Source: CAVQFB01 sp963711675
GTDB taxonomy: Bacteria; Acidobacteriota; Terriglobia; Terriglobales; Acidobacteriaceae
Direction: 5' to 3'
Length of the DNA: 64,000 nucleotides
NCBI GenBank assembly: GCA_963711675.1
Contig: CAVQFB010000013.1
Location: forward strand, 186,001-250,000
A program made the translations under genes and the position numbers. Position 1 is the stretch's first letter, and each line of letters begins with the position of its first letter. The notes under the pieces are model-generated. The model ran no database searches, was not told the DNA's origin, and saw nothing but the letters and a program-made list of their open reading frames with translations. Below are positions 52,359-60,470 of the stretch, in pieces.

Positions 52359-53624
52359 CTACCCGCCGCCCGACCTCAAAGTCCACAGATAAACGACACT
52401 TAGCCCGATCATGACCGCCGTGGTCACCCAGGCAACCACGTTGTAGAGCCGCGAATTAACGTACTCGCCCATCAACTCCTTCTTGTTCACCAGCAGCAGC
52501 ATGAAGATCAGTACCGGGGGGACCGCAATCCCGTTCAACACCTGCGACAGGATCGAAATCTTCACCAGGGGCAGATTGGGTATGAGGATCACGCCCGCTC
52601 CCGCCACGATCAGCACCGTGTACAGCCAATAAAAAAACGGGGCCTCGCTGAACTTCTTCCCCACCCCGGATTCAAAGCCCAGGCCTTCGCAAACTGTGTA
52701 AGCCGTCGACAACGGCAGAATCGACGCCGCGAACAACGAGGCGTTGAACAATCCCATCGCAAACAGGATGTAGGCGTAGTCTCCCGCCAGCGGACGCAGC
52801 GCCTGCGCCGCATCCTTCGCATCGGAAATGTTATGGAAGCCGTGTACGTACAGAGTGGCCGCGCAGGCCACGATGATGAACCACGCCACCACGTCGGTGA
52901 AGATGCATCCCGCGATCACGTCGATCTGCGACGCCTTGTACTGCCGCCGCGTCACGCCCTTCTCCACGATCGAGGACTGCAGATAAAACTGCATCCATGG
53001 CGCGATCGTCGTCCCCACCACACCGATCGTCATGTAGAGATAACTTTGCTGCAGGAACATCTCTTTGTGGGGCGGCACCACCGTGGCAACCAGCGCCTCA
53101 ATCCAGGCGGGCTTGGCGAAGAACCCGGCAAATATGTACGTCACATAGAAGAAACGAGGCGACCAGGAAATACTTTCTCCACGCTCTTGTACTGCCCCTT
53201 TACCACGATCAGCCACACGATGACCGCGCAAACCGGGACGCGTAATGTACTTGGAGAGGCCGAAGAGTTCGAGGCTACCGGCAATGCCCGCGAATTCGCC
53301 TACCACGTTGGCGAAGTTCAGCAGCAGGATCGCGACCATCATGAGGAAGGTGATCCGCAAGCCGAATTCCTCGCGAATCAGGTCGCTGAGTCCCTTGCCC
53401 GTGACCGCGCCCATGCGGGCGCAGATTTCCTGGATCACGATCAGCGCCAGCGTGACCGGAATCATCGTCCACAGCAGCATGTGCCCGAACTGGGCCCCGG
53501 CGGACGAGTAGGTGTAGATGCCGTTGGCATCGTTGTCGACATTGGCGGTGATAAAGCCCGGTCCCACCACGGCGAAGAACAGCAGGATCCGGGTCTTCCA
53601 GCGTCTCAGGAACTTCATGCGCAC
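52359..53624 (-). CDS. NRAMP-family divalent metal transporter, with a scrambled internal segment
   Basis: A 421-residue polytopic protein with about 11 helices. The TM1 region reads G-P-G-F-I-T-A-N-V-D-N-D-A-N-G (D-P-G-N is not conserved) and TM6 has T-I-A-P-W-M-Q-F. Replacement of the Mn/Fe-coordinating motifs suggests Mg2+/Mn2+ selectivity closer to NRAMP-related Mg transporters (inference). Residues about 129-158 look wrong (R-P-G-L-R-G-H-R-V-A-D-R). Removing one base in each of three runs (53235-53237, 53168-53170, 53152-53154) yields a normal TM segment V-C-A-V-I-V-W-L-I-V-V-K-G-Q-Y, so the gene has three +1 errors that happen to restore the frame. Confidence 0.82.
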   Translation of the reverse strand: MRMKFLRRWKTRILLFFAVVGPGFITANVDNDANGIYTYSSAGAQFGHMLLWTMIPVTLALIVIQEICARMGAVTGKGLSDLIREEFGLRITFLMMVAILLLNFANVVGEFAGIAGSLELFGLSKYITRPGLRGHRVADRGKGAVQERGESISWSPRFFYVTYIFAGFFAKPAWIEALVATVVPPHKEMFLQQSYLYMTIGVVGTTIAPWMQFYLQSSIVEKGVTRRQYKASQIDVIAGCIFTDVVAWFIIVACAATLYVHGFHNISDAKDAAQALRPLAGDYAYILFAMGLFNASLFAASILPLSTAYTVCEGLGFESGVGKKFSEAPFFYWLYTVLIVAGAGVILIPNLPLVKISILSQVLNGIAVPPVLIFMLLLVNKKELMGEYVNSRLYNVVAWVTTAVMIGLSVVYLWTLRSGGG

Positions 53625-53820
53625 AAATCGCTGACATGGGTGTCAAAACAGCGGTTCAGGATAAACGGACTCATCCCTTCTGAACAGACAAAAACTGACG
53701 GGACGGAGGAAAAAAATCGGCGAGGTAAACAACTGCGATCAAAACAGGAATTTCTTTGTTTCGGGGAAGGGCGGCCAGGCGCAACTCGCTACTCACGAAG
53801 GAGAGGATCGCCGTGGAAGA

Positions 53821-53878
53821 GCGGCCCTTCAGGGCCGCGTAAGCGCTCTGACCCAGAAGCTTTAGCCCCTGGGTTTCC
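53821..53878. repeat. TTCA-loop hairpin repeat (family B)
   Basis: GCGGCCC-TTCA-GGGCCGC, then GAAGCTTTAGCCCCTGGG. Same loop, different stem from 23880 and 60266. Confidence 0.7.
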
Positions 53879-53894
53879 CACACCCATCGAGCCG

Positions 53895-55136
53895 CTACAG
53901 CTTCGCCCTCAGCATGCTGATCACATCATCCGACGTGATCACGCCGGTAAGCTTCTGTTCTTCGTCCACCACCGGAAGCGTCATCAGGTTGTACTTGTCG
54001 AACAATTCCGCCACTTCTTTTTCGTCCGCGCCCGGCCTGGTATAGATCAGCGGCTCCTTCGTGAGCGACAGTAAGGGTGTGGTCTCCGCTGCCAACACCA
54101 GCTTCGAAAGGGGTACCGCCCCGGCAAGCGTTCCGTGCGAGTCCGTCAAATAGATGGTGCTTACCGTCTCCACTCCGCCTTCGAAATGCCGCAGAGCCTC
54201 AACCGCATCGTGGGCCGTTGCAGCCACGGGCAGCGACAGGTACTCGGTGGTCATGCGCCCGGCGGCGGTGTTTTCCTTGAACTCCAGCAACTCGACAACT
54301 TCCTGCCGCTCCTCGGGCTGCATCTGCACCAGAATCTCTTCGGTGCGATCGTCCGCAAGGTCAGCCAGCAGGTCGGCCGCGGCGTCGGGCGTCATCTCCT
54401 CGACGATGTCCGCTGCGCGATCCGAATCGAGCGACTCGACAATCGCTTTCTGCACCTTGGGCTCGACCTCTTCCAGCGCCTCGGCAGCTACTCCCTCGTC
54501 GAGCGTCTCAAACACCGCTTCCCGCTCATCCGGGGCTAGATCTTCTACGATGTCCGCAATATCCGCCGGATGCAGCTTGGCCAGGCGTTCGTGGGAAATC
54601 TTCAGCTTGACGCGACGGGCCGGGTCGGTCTCGATCAGATCGACAAAATCCCAGGGAATGAGCCGCGGCGGAATCTGGCGCAGCAATGCATGTAGCGCGA
54701 TCAAGGGCACAACACCCTTCAGCAGCCGCCGCACCGCACCCCGCGCGCCTACATCCACCGAGCCCACCTTCAACACCGGCCTGTTTCCCGCCGCCTCAGA
54801 GTGCAAATCAACGTCATTGACCCGCACTACTTTGCGCCCGTACACGTCGATCACCTGCTGGTCCAGCAGATCACGCTCCAGGAAAAACAGGCCTTCCGAA
54901 CCGTCGCTCTGGGCCCACTCCGAGGCCGCATTCGCCGCCCGAATGCCCCCATTGATCGACGTCACGGCAGCAAACGGCAGCATGCGGTTCCCGGCCTTCG
55001 TTTTCACCACGAACATTGCCACCCGCGCCCGGTCCTCCTGCGGCGACAGGACGACTTCGCGCACCCGTCCGCAGGCCTTGCCCGTCGTATCAAAGACGGG
55101 CGCGCCCAGCAGTTCGGTGAGTGCAACGGTCGACAT
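53895..55136 (-). CDS. PRC-barrel / MgtE N-domain / CBS-pair protein
   Basis: A 413-residue soluble protein from ATG 55136 (M-S-T-V-A-L-T-E-L-L-G-A-P-V-F). An N-terminal PRC-barrel (about 1-75), a second barrel-like part, an MgtE-N superhelix of acidic repeats (about 200-290; M-T-P-D-A-A-A-D-L-L-A-D-L and P-E-E-R-Q-E-V-V-E-L-L) and two CBS domains at the C-terminus (about 295-413; G-A-V-P-L-S-K-L-V and V-V-D-E-E-Q-K-L-T-G-V). No membrane domain: a cytosolic metal/nucleotide sensor. Its genomic pairing with the NRAMP transporter suggests it gates or regulates it. The 381 bases upstream in the same frame are not convincingly coding. Confidence 0.85.
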   Translation of the reverse strand: MSTVALTELLGAPVFDTTGKACGRVREVVLSPQEDRARVAMFVVKTKAGNRMLPFAAVTSINGGIRAANAASEWAQSDGSEGLFFLERDLLDQQVIDVYGRKVVRVNDVDLHSEAAGNRPVLKVGSVDVGARGAVRRLLKGVVPLIALHALLRQIPPRLIPWDFVDLIETDPARRVKLKISHERLAKLHPADIADIVEDLAPDEREAVFETLDEGVAAEALEEVEPKVQKAIVESLDSDRAADIVEEMTPDAAADLLADLADDRTEEILVQMQPEERQEVVELLEFKENTAAGRMTTEYLSLPVAATAHDAVEALRHFEGGVETVSTIYLTDSHGTLAGAVPLSKLVLAAETTPLLSLTKEPLIYTRPGADEKEVAELFDKYNLMTLPVVDEEQKLTGVITSDDVISMLRAKL

Positions 55137-55625
55137 ACGTCCCTGAGAATACTCAACTACGCAGCCGGAATCCAGACAAGGCTGCAGTTTTTGCACTTTC
55201 CTCAGGTCTGAATCGGGAGGTCTGTAACGAAGGCCGCCAGCGCCACCCCAATCGACGCCGGAACGCTCGTCATTCGGCGAGCCGAGCTTGTCGAGGCGAG
55301 CTAAGAAATCTGCTGCATTACTAATCTTGCGATAGAGCGTGGAGAGCCCCCAGGCGCGGCCGACCCCCGCAGGAGTCAGTTTGGTTATCGTTTTATCAGT
55401 TGTCATCCCGAAGCCCCGCGTTTTCTCCAGCGGGGCGAGGGATCTGGCGCGGAGTCTGCCAGATTGACCCACTACCCCAACCCAGTCGCGATTGACAATT
55501 GCCCACGGGAAGGGCAAACTACCGGATTCGTAAATCCTCTGGCCCCGCTCGCGCTTGGCGGTGTCAGCTGGGTCTCACGTTCAGGCTGGCAAGTTAATTC
55601 TTCAGGCTAAAAACCGATCAGCATT
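55137..55625. other. Intergenic stretch before rsbW
   Basis: 489 bases with a minus-strand frame that runs in phase into the preceding CBS gene but shows no domain. A family A repeat lies at 55400-55480. No promoter is obvious. Confidence 0.5.
55400..55480. repeat. GTCATCC repeat (family A), copy 7
   Basis: GTCATCCCGAAGCCCCGCG, TTTTCTCCAGCGGGGCGAGG hairpin, GATCTGGCGCGGAGTC, then ATTGACCCACTACC. Near twin of copy 6. Confidence 0.75.
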
Positions 55626-56042
55626 ATGAGCGAACAACGGGTCTCCTATACGCTCGACTCGACCTTGGAGACCGTCAACAGTGCCGAAGAGACTGCCAGC
55701 CGTATCGCGGCTGAGGCCGGTTTTGCCGACGAAGAAGTCATGAAGATCTCGATGGCCGTTCGGGAGGCCGCCGTGAACGCTGTCCTCCACGGCAACGCGT
55801 ATGATCCGGGCAAGAAGGTTACTCTGAATTTTGAACGGACCCCCAGCGACCTCGTCATCACGATTCGCGACCAGGGCAAAGGGCTGGACCCGAAAAATAT
55901 TCCCGATCCGCTGGCGCCGGAAAATCTGCTGAAGACCTCCGGCCGGGGCATCTTTATCATTCGCTCGTTCATGGACGAGGTTGAAATCAACCCCACCCAG
56001 TCGGGCACAGAAATCAAACTTGTTAAACACGTCCACGGCTGA
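55626..56042 (+). CDS. Anti-sigma-factor-type histidine kinase-like ATPase (RsbW/SpoIIAB-like)
   Basis: A 138-residue protein with the GHKL ATP-binding fold: V-R-E-A-A-V-N-A-V-L-H-G-N-A (N-box) and I-R-D-Q-G-K-G-L (G1) with G-R-G-I-F-I-I (G2). No sensor or HisKA part, as in SpoIIAB/RsbW. It would bind a sigma factor or phosphorylate the STAS partner encoded 24 bases downstream. The order kinase then antagonist is reversed from the usual rsbV-rsbW. No sigma gene is adjacent. Confidence 0.9.
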   Translation: MSEQRVSYTLDSTLETVNSAEETASRIAAEAGFADEEVMKISMAVREAAVNAVLHGNAYDPGKKVTLNFERTPSDLVITIRDQGKGLDPKNIPDPLAPENLLKTSGRGIFIIRSFMDEVEINPTQSGTEIKLVKHVHG

Positions 56043-56066
56043 ACCGCGGGCGAAGGAGGCTTTCCA

Positions 56067-56411
56067 GTGACCATGAAGACCAGCACCCGTCAGGTGGACG
56101 GCGTGACCATCGTTGACCTCAGTGGCCGTATCACCCTGGGCGAGGGCAGTGTCGTGCTTCGCGATCAGGTCCGCGAACTGCTCTCGAAGGGCAACAAGAA
56201 AATCCTGCTCAACCTCGGGGACGTCAATTACATCGACAGCTCCGGCATCGGTGAACTGGTCAGCGCCTTCACCACCGTCCGCAATCAGGGCGGCGAGCTC
56301 AAGCTGCTGAACCTCACCAAGAAGGTTCACGACCTCTTGCAGATAACCAAGCTCTACACCGTCTTCGACGTGAAAGACGACGAAGCCACCGCCGTAAAGT
56401 CATTTAACTAG
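56067..56411 (+). CDS. STAS-domain anti-anti-sigma factor (RsbV/SpoIIAA-like)
   Basis: A 114-residue STAS domain: V-D-L-S-G-R-I-T-L, I-D-S-S-G-I-G-E-L with the phosphorylatable Ser, then L-T-K-K-V. The GTG at 56067 is favoured by AAGGAGG about eight bases upstream. Pairs with the RsbW-like protein in partner switching. A hairpin follows the stop. Confidence 0.92.
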   Translation: MTMKTSTRQVDGVTIVDLSGRITLGEGSVVLRDQVRELLSKGNKKILLNLGDVNYIDSSGIGELVSAFTTVRNQGGELKLLNLTKKVHDLLQITKLYTVFDVKDDEATAVKSFN

Positions 56412-56442
56412 TTCCGCCCGCGCATCTGATTTCGCGGCGACC

Positions 56443-56467
56443 CAGGGCCGGCGCCCCACCGGCCCTG
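56443..56467. terminator. Hairpin after rsbV
   Basis: CAGGGCCGG-CGCCCCA-CCGGCCCTG, a perfect nine-base-pair stem 32 bases after the rsbV stop. Poorly T-rich downstream. Probably ends the rsbW-rsbV transcript. Confidence 0.6.
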
Positions 56468-56643
56468 TCAGTCCTGTCATCTTGTATCTCGAAACAGGTT
56501 CTCGAAATACCGAATTCCACCTTCCACGTTCGCCTTGTCGAAATTCACCTCCGAGGTGGCCTTTGAACACCGTTGGGAGAGGTGTCCTGCGGCAGCTTCA
56601 CTTGTGACCTACCGCACTGATGAGGATGCGGTTTTTGTGCAAG

Positions 56644-56766
56644 ATGGCAGGCATGACTTCTCGCTCGGAACGTCTGACAACAACTGTGATTCTGGTCGGG
56701 ATAGTGGTTGTCGTTCTCGTTGGAATTGGCCTCTGGGGCTTGCTGTTCTTTGGTCCAGCCCACTAG
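56644..56766 (+). CDS. Possible single-helix membrane miniprotein (40 aa)
   Basis: M-A-G-M-T-S-R-S-E-R-L, then a 20-residue hydrophobic helix (T-V-I-L-V-G-I-V-V-V-V-L-V) ending near G-P-A-H. Alternative in-frame ATGs lie at 56620 and 56626. A regular basic N-terminus followed by one transmembrane helix is typical of small membrane peptides, but there is no family match and no strong ribosome binding site. Confidence 0.35.
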   Translation: MAGMTSRSERLTTTVILVGIVVVVLVGIGLWGLLFFGPAH

Positions 56767-56875
56767 CAGAACGACCAGATCACAACGGGAACACCCGCTC
56801 TTGTTCTGCATATGCTACCGACGCAGAACCTGGAGGTAGCTGCACCTCGTCGCGTCCACGCATCCGAAGGAGCAG

Positions 56876-57775
56876 CTAATAGAGCCGGAAGTTGACTTCA
56901 ACACTGACTTGCACAGCCACGGCGATGCCGTCCTTGCGGCCGGGCTCGAATCTCCACATCCGAATGGCTGCGATAGCCTTTTCGTCCAGCCCCATGCCTA
57001 AGGATCTCTGAACGCGAATCTCACGGGTCCGCCCGTCGGCGCCCACTATCGTCCAGAGTATGACCGTGCCCTGGAACTTCGCTTTACGAGCTTCTTCGGA
57101 GAACTCCGGATCCGGCGCGTAGATGACACGCGGCGCTGTAACGCCACCGCCCACGCGATAAGCACCCCCGCCGATGCCTCCGCCCCATCCCGGCCCCACT
57201 CCAGGACCTCGGCCCGAGCCGACACCGCCGCCGCTCCCCGAACCTATGCCGCCGCCGGATCCGGTCCCGTTCGAAGGCGGACCTGACACGGAAGAGAACG
57301 GATCTCCGAGTACCCCGGTCTGGGGCAACGAAAGATGGATTTCGGGCGGCACAACTACGGTGGGTTCGACCGGCAACTTAGGACTCTCATTGCGGACAAT
57401 TACCGCCGGAGGAGCCAGCTGTTCCCGAGAAAAGCGCGGCAGTGTCCCTTTCGAAGCCGCCAGCTTGTCACGATCACCGCCGCCGCCCCCGCCTCCCGAC
57501 CTTGTGGCCGATGGAGGCAGGAGATAGGGGCTGACTTCCGTAACGATGCCAATCACCTCTTGGCGAATCTCGTGGTGGTGTATTGCCACGAACCTGGCGG
57601 ACCAGAGCACAACACCGATTGCGAGCACATGAATCAGGAAGGAAAGGGCGAATGTGCTCCGCCGAGTCTTGTAAAGTCCGTAGCCCTCGCCAAAAAGGGT
57701 CGGGAGTATGGCAGGCTCCTTCACCAACTGCGGCGGAACCCCCGCCGTCCCGCGGTGTAAAGCAAGACTAGACAT
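56876..57775 (-). CDS. TonB-like energy transducer
   Basis: A 299-residue protein from ATG 57775. A cytoplasmic N-terminus precedes one transmembrane helix (about 50-68: F-L-I-H-V-L-A-I-G-V-V-L-W), a Gly-rich extension with two poly-Gly patches, and a TonB C-terminal domain (E-F-S-E-E-A-R-K-A-K-F-Q-G, V-Q-R-S-L-G-M-G, M-W-R-F-E-P-G). It should span the periplasm to outer-membrane receptors. No ExbB/ExbD genes are adjacent. The Gly-rich linker is longer than in typical TonB. Confidence 0.88.
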   Translation of the reverse strand: MSSLALHRGTAGVPPQLVKEPAILPTLFGEGYGLYKTRRSTFALSFLIHVLAIGVVLWSARFVAIHHHEIRQEVIGIVTEVSPYLLPPSATRSGGGGGGGDRDKLAASKGTLPRFSREQLAPPAVIVRNESPKLPVEPTVVVPPEIHLSLPQTGVLGDPFSSVSGPPSNGTGSGGGIGSGSGGGVGSGRGPGVGPGWGGGIGGGAYRVGGGVTAPRVIYAPDPEFSEEARKAKFQGTVILWTIVGADGRTREIRVQRSLGMGLDEKAIAAIRMWRFEPGRKDGIAVAVQVSVEVNFRLY

Positions 57776-57932
57776 TTCGCGCCACTTCACCCTTCCCAGA
57801 GCGCAACGAATCTCTCTTCACGACCTCGCCTTCCCGGTCGCGCGCAGTGAATGTGCAACGCCGTAAAGAAATGCAAGCCTCGGAGTCGCCTGATGTGGCG
57901 AGTGTGAGGTTCGGACCTGATCCCAACCGGAC

Positions 57933-58706
57933 TCAAGCCGCGCCATCGCTTAATACCAATCTGCCGGACAACGCTCCCACGATTGCTCCTATGCCGATGC
58001 TTGCCAGAACGGCGTACCCGACTTCGATCTTCAGCAATTCAAGGGGAATTCCCTTCAAACCGGTTGCCGCCAGGCCAGCCGAGGCTACCGCGAACCACAG
58101 AACCACGGCGGAGATGATTCCGCGCCACACGCCTCTCTTGCCACTCACCGCCAGTAACCATGCCACGCCATATGCAAAGAGCAACGCAGTGCCAAAGCAG
58201 ACCAGGTGGGGAGCATAGTGCCAGGAGAGCTGGCGGAACTCGGATTGATTGATTCGAGTTAACTGCATCCACTGTTCCCGGAACAGGTACTGCGAATGCC
58301 AGAGAACCCCCAGCACAAAAGCGGCAAAGGCTGCGATGAGCACTGGGAGGTGGTATATCTTCCTCGTCGGCGGCAACGGAATCTCCCCTTGCCGGTAAGG
58401 CACAGTGGCGCACGCCTCAACCAGACATTTCTGTTCGCAGTCTGCGAGCTCGGGCCAGCGAGTACAATCGCTGATTCGTAAATCCCTTTTCCCGCGAAAT
58501 CCGCTGACCACCGCATGCACCGCGTCGAGGCTGACCGAAACCTGCTGATGATTTCCCGGGCACGTCACTGCCCGGCTCCCGCGATAGGAGGCATAAATCT
58601 CTCTCCACCAGAGCATGGGCATGAGCAGGATGAGACAGCTGCCGACCACAAAGAGGAGCAATCCAAGCAGGACTAACACAGGCACCTCCCGGCCCCGTGG
58701 CTTCAC
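57933..58706 (-). CDS. Five-helix membrane protein with Cys-rich extracytoplasmic loop
   Basis: A 257-residue protein: the first helix (about 8-31: V-L-V-L-L-G-L-L-L-F-V) is followed by a loop with Cys residues (T-C-P-G-N, D-C-T-R-W, D-C-E-Q-K-C and A-C-A-T) and then four helices with W-H-Y-A-P-H and C-F-G-T. The loop reads like a small disulfide or metal-binding domain facing the periplasm. No family recognised. The gene is well separated from its neighbours. Confidence 0.6.
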   Translation of the reverse strand: MKPRGREVPVLVLLGLLLFVVGSCLILLMPMLWWREIYASYRGSRAVTCPGNHQQVSVSLDAVHAVVSGFRGKRDLRISDCTRWPELADCEQKCLVEACATVPYRQGEIPLPPTRKIYHLPVLIAAFAAFVLGVLWHSQYLFREQWMQLTRINQSEFRQLSWHYAPHLVCFGTALLFAYGVAWLLAVSGKRGVWRGIISAVVLWFAVASAGLAATGLKGIPLELLKIEVGYAVLASIGIGAIVGALSGRLVLSDGAA

Positions 58707-59108
58707 TAAAGGAGTGGGAGTGGCGAGGCCTTTAAGATAGGCGACCTCATTCCTAACCTAAGTGTTTCCAGAACTTGTGGCAGTGAGTGCTATCACGCCC
58801 GGCTGTGATGGGTGCAAAATCAGCCAGGCCCGACAAGTCAGGCGGGAAAAAATCCGGCGCGCCCTACAACCCGATCGACCCTTCCTTTGCGTTGTTCGCA
58901 GTCCCCAACGATCGCCTGCCAGAGTTGCCCGCGGTGGGCACGCCTTCGTGATACATATCACTGCCGCAGCCGGACGCTGGCGAGCATAATTCAAATGTCG
59001 AGGTGTCCTTAGGAAACGAACCATCTATCACAGCTCGCCCTCGCCTGTGCCGAGCCGCGACAAAAGGCCGAGTCCGCTTCGAGCCTTTGAGAGAGGAGAC
59101 GCACGGCC
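58707..59108. other. Divergent upstream region
   Basis: 402 bases between the five-helix membrane gene (minus) and the plus-strand secreted gene at 59109. It contains the CRP/FNR-like palindrome at 58947-58962. No ORF with gene character. Confidence 0.5.
58947..58962. promoter_or_regulatory. CRP/FNR-like palindrome
   Basis: C-GTGA-TACATA-TCAC-T: the half-sites GTGA and TCAC have the same six-base spacer as the site before the haem operon. It is about 150 bases upstream of the 59109 gene. No clear promoter next to it. Confidence 0.4.
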
Positions 59109-59540
59109 ATGAGATTATCCAGCTTGTTGCTAGCAGTCTTTTGCGCAACGGCGGTCCTTGTTCTTCTGCTGCTAGGTATGGGCGTCAACTTCCGCCAGCC
59201 CGTGCCGGCCCAGGGTGCAAATCTGTATAACCCCGCCACCGAAGTGATCGTAAAGGGAGCGGTGGCGGAAGTACGCGACTTCGCCTGCCCCGTGAGCGAA
59301 GGCGAGATCGGCACCCATCTGATGCTGAAAACCTCCGAAGGGGTCTTGCAGGTGCACCTCGCTCCCGGTCGCATCATGCGGAGCCAGAAACTGAGCTTCG
59401 CGACCGGAGATCAACTTACGGTCATTGGCTCGAAGGTCCGAATCTTCGGCAGTAATGACTTGGTTGCGCGGGAGATTACTCGCGGCAACGAACAGTTCGT
59501 TTTTCGGGATCAGACAGGCAAGCTCATGTTGGTCCAATAG
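59109..59540 (+). CDS. Exported small protein, OB-fold-like
   Basis: A 143-residue protein from ATG 59109 with a signal sequence or single anchor (L-L-L-A-V-F-C-A-T-A-V-L-V). The rest is beta-rich: V-I-V-K-G-A-V-A-E-V-R-D, G-V-L-Q-V-H-L-A-P-G and G-D-Q-L-T-V-I-G-S-K-V, which look like OB-fold strands. G-D-x-L-x-V-x-G-S is also seen in DUF-type nickel/copper-handling periplasmic proteins, but I cannot assign it. No partner gene is nearby. Confidence 0.7.
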   Translation: MRLSSLLLAVFCATAVLVLLLLGMGVNFRQPVPAQGANLYNPATEVIVKGAVAEVRDFACPVSEGEIGTHLMLKTSEGVLQVHLAPGRIMRSQKLSFATGDQLTVIGSKVRIFGSNDLVAREITRGNEQFVFRDQTGKLMLVQ

Positions 59541-59707
59541 TCCGTTGCGGCGACAAACGTAGTAGGGTGACTTCGTCGGCAGGAAATGCCTGCGCTGGCT
59601 CGACGCGAATCTTCGTGCCGTTCCGGGAAGATCGCGGGCTTCACTGCTGTTTCTTCCCATCGCTTCCGATCCTCCGGCCGCTACAATAACCATCAGGAGA
59701 GAGCGTT

Positions 59708-60202
59708 TTGTCCAAGCGACTCCTGAAGTATTGCCCTCTGCTGTTGCTTCCTCTCTTCTCACTTCCCTGCTTCGCAAACTGCATCCCCTTCACCGAAGCG
59801 CACCAGCACATCGGCTCCAATCGCTGCATCACCGGGAAGGTCCTTAAGGTCGAAGTGGGCACAAAGGGTGTCACCTATCTCGACTTCTGCGAGGATTACC
59901 GCCTCTGCCCTTTCACCGTCGTGGTCTTCCCTTCCGACCTCAAGCACGTCGGCGACGTCCGCCAGTTGAAAGACAAAGTGGTCGAGATCCACGGCGACAT
60001 TCAGCAGTACGACACACGCGCGGAAATCATTCTCAGCCGGCCTGGTCAACTCGGCGGGAAATCCGCGATGCTACCGCCGCTCCCCAAAAATTACGACGTA
60101 GAGAAGAAAGGCCACTACAGCGCCGGAACCTTCAGCTTCCCGAAATCCAGCAAGCCCAAACGCCCGAAGCAACAACCACGAGTGGACATCGAGACCGAGT
60201 AG
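59708..60202 (+). CDS. Exported Cys-containing protein of unknown function
   Basis: A 164-residue protein from TTG 59708 with AGGAGA upstream. Signal peptide (L-L-L-L-P-L-F-S-L-P-C-F-A) and then a small beta-barrel-like body: G-S-N-R-C-I-T-G-K-V-L, F-C-E-D-Y-R-L-C-P-F and V-V-E-I-H-G-D-I-Q, the pattern of an OB-fold as in the preceding gene. The C-terminus is Lys/Pro-rich and basic. The two genes may be distant relatives acting in the envelope. Confidence 0.7.
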   Translation: MSKRLLKYCPLLLLPLFSLPCFANCIPFTEAHQHIGSNRCITGKVLKVEVGTKGVTYLDFCEDYRLCPFTVVVFPSDLKHVGDVRQLKDKVVEIHGDIQQYDTRAEIILSRPGQLGGKSAMLPPLPKNYDVEKKGHYSAGTFSFPKSSKPKRPKQQPRVDIETE

Positions 60203-60265
60203 CCCCTCTGTCTCTTTTGCGAGGCGCCTGGTGGACCACTTTGCAGGACGCGAAGGGATGCTTAC

Positions 60266-60470
60266 GATTCGTATCAGGGCACGCCTTCAGGCGTGCCGTC
60301 ACGCCCGACTACGCAGAGGGCTTTAGCCCCGCGGTGGTACATCCGGCTCACAGCTATTTGCCTCGTAAGGACGGGGCGGCTTCAAGGTGTGCAAGAACTC
60401 ACGATTCGTATCAGGGCATGCCTTCAGGCATGCCGCAATCAGCCCCTTAACAACGCGCCTTCAGGCGCTC
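60266..60470. repeat. TTCA-loop hairpin cluster (family B)
   Basis: Two copies of GATTCGTATCAGGGCA: the first with stem GGCACGCC-TTCA-GGCGTGCC (60266-60300), the second GGCATGCC-TTCA-GGCATGCC (60401-60435), and a third short GCGCC-TTCA-GGCGC near the end. Between them, GGGCTTTAGCCCC. Stem changes are compensated in both arms, so the hairpin is conserved. Confidence 0.8.

Larger units (their letters stand above)
56412..56875. other. Convergent-gene gap with one small ORF
   Basis: 464 bases between rsbV and the TonB gene. They contain the hairpin at 56443-56467 and the small plus-strand ORF at 56644. Otherwise I see nothing recognisable. Confidence 0.5.

Noticed and set aside
52833..54074. Plus-strand 413-codon open frame opposite the NRAMP gene
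   Set aside because: Antisense shadow, strongly His/Arg-rich; the opposite strand encodes clear NRAMP motifs.
55137..55517. Upstream extension of the CBS protein (127 residues)
   Set aside because: It has no domain, crosses a family A repeat, and the M-S-T-V-A-L start matches the beginning of the PRC domain.
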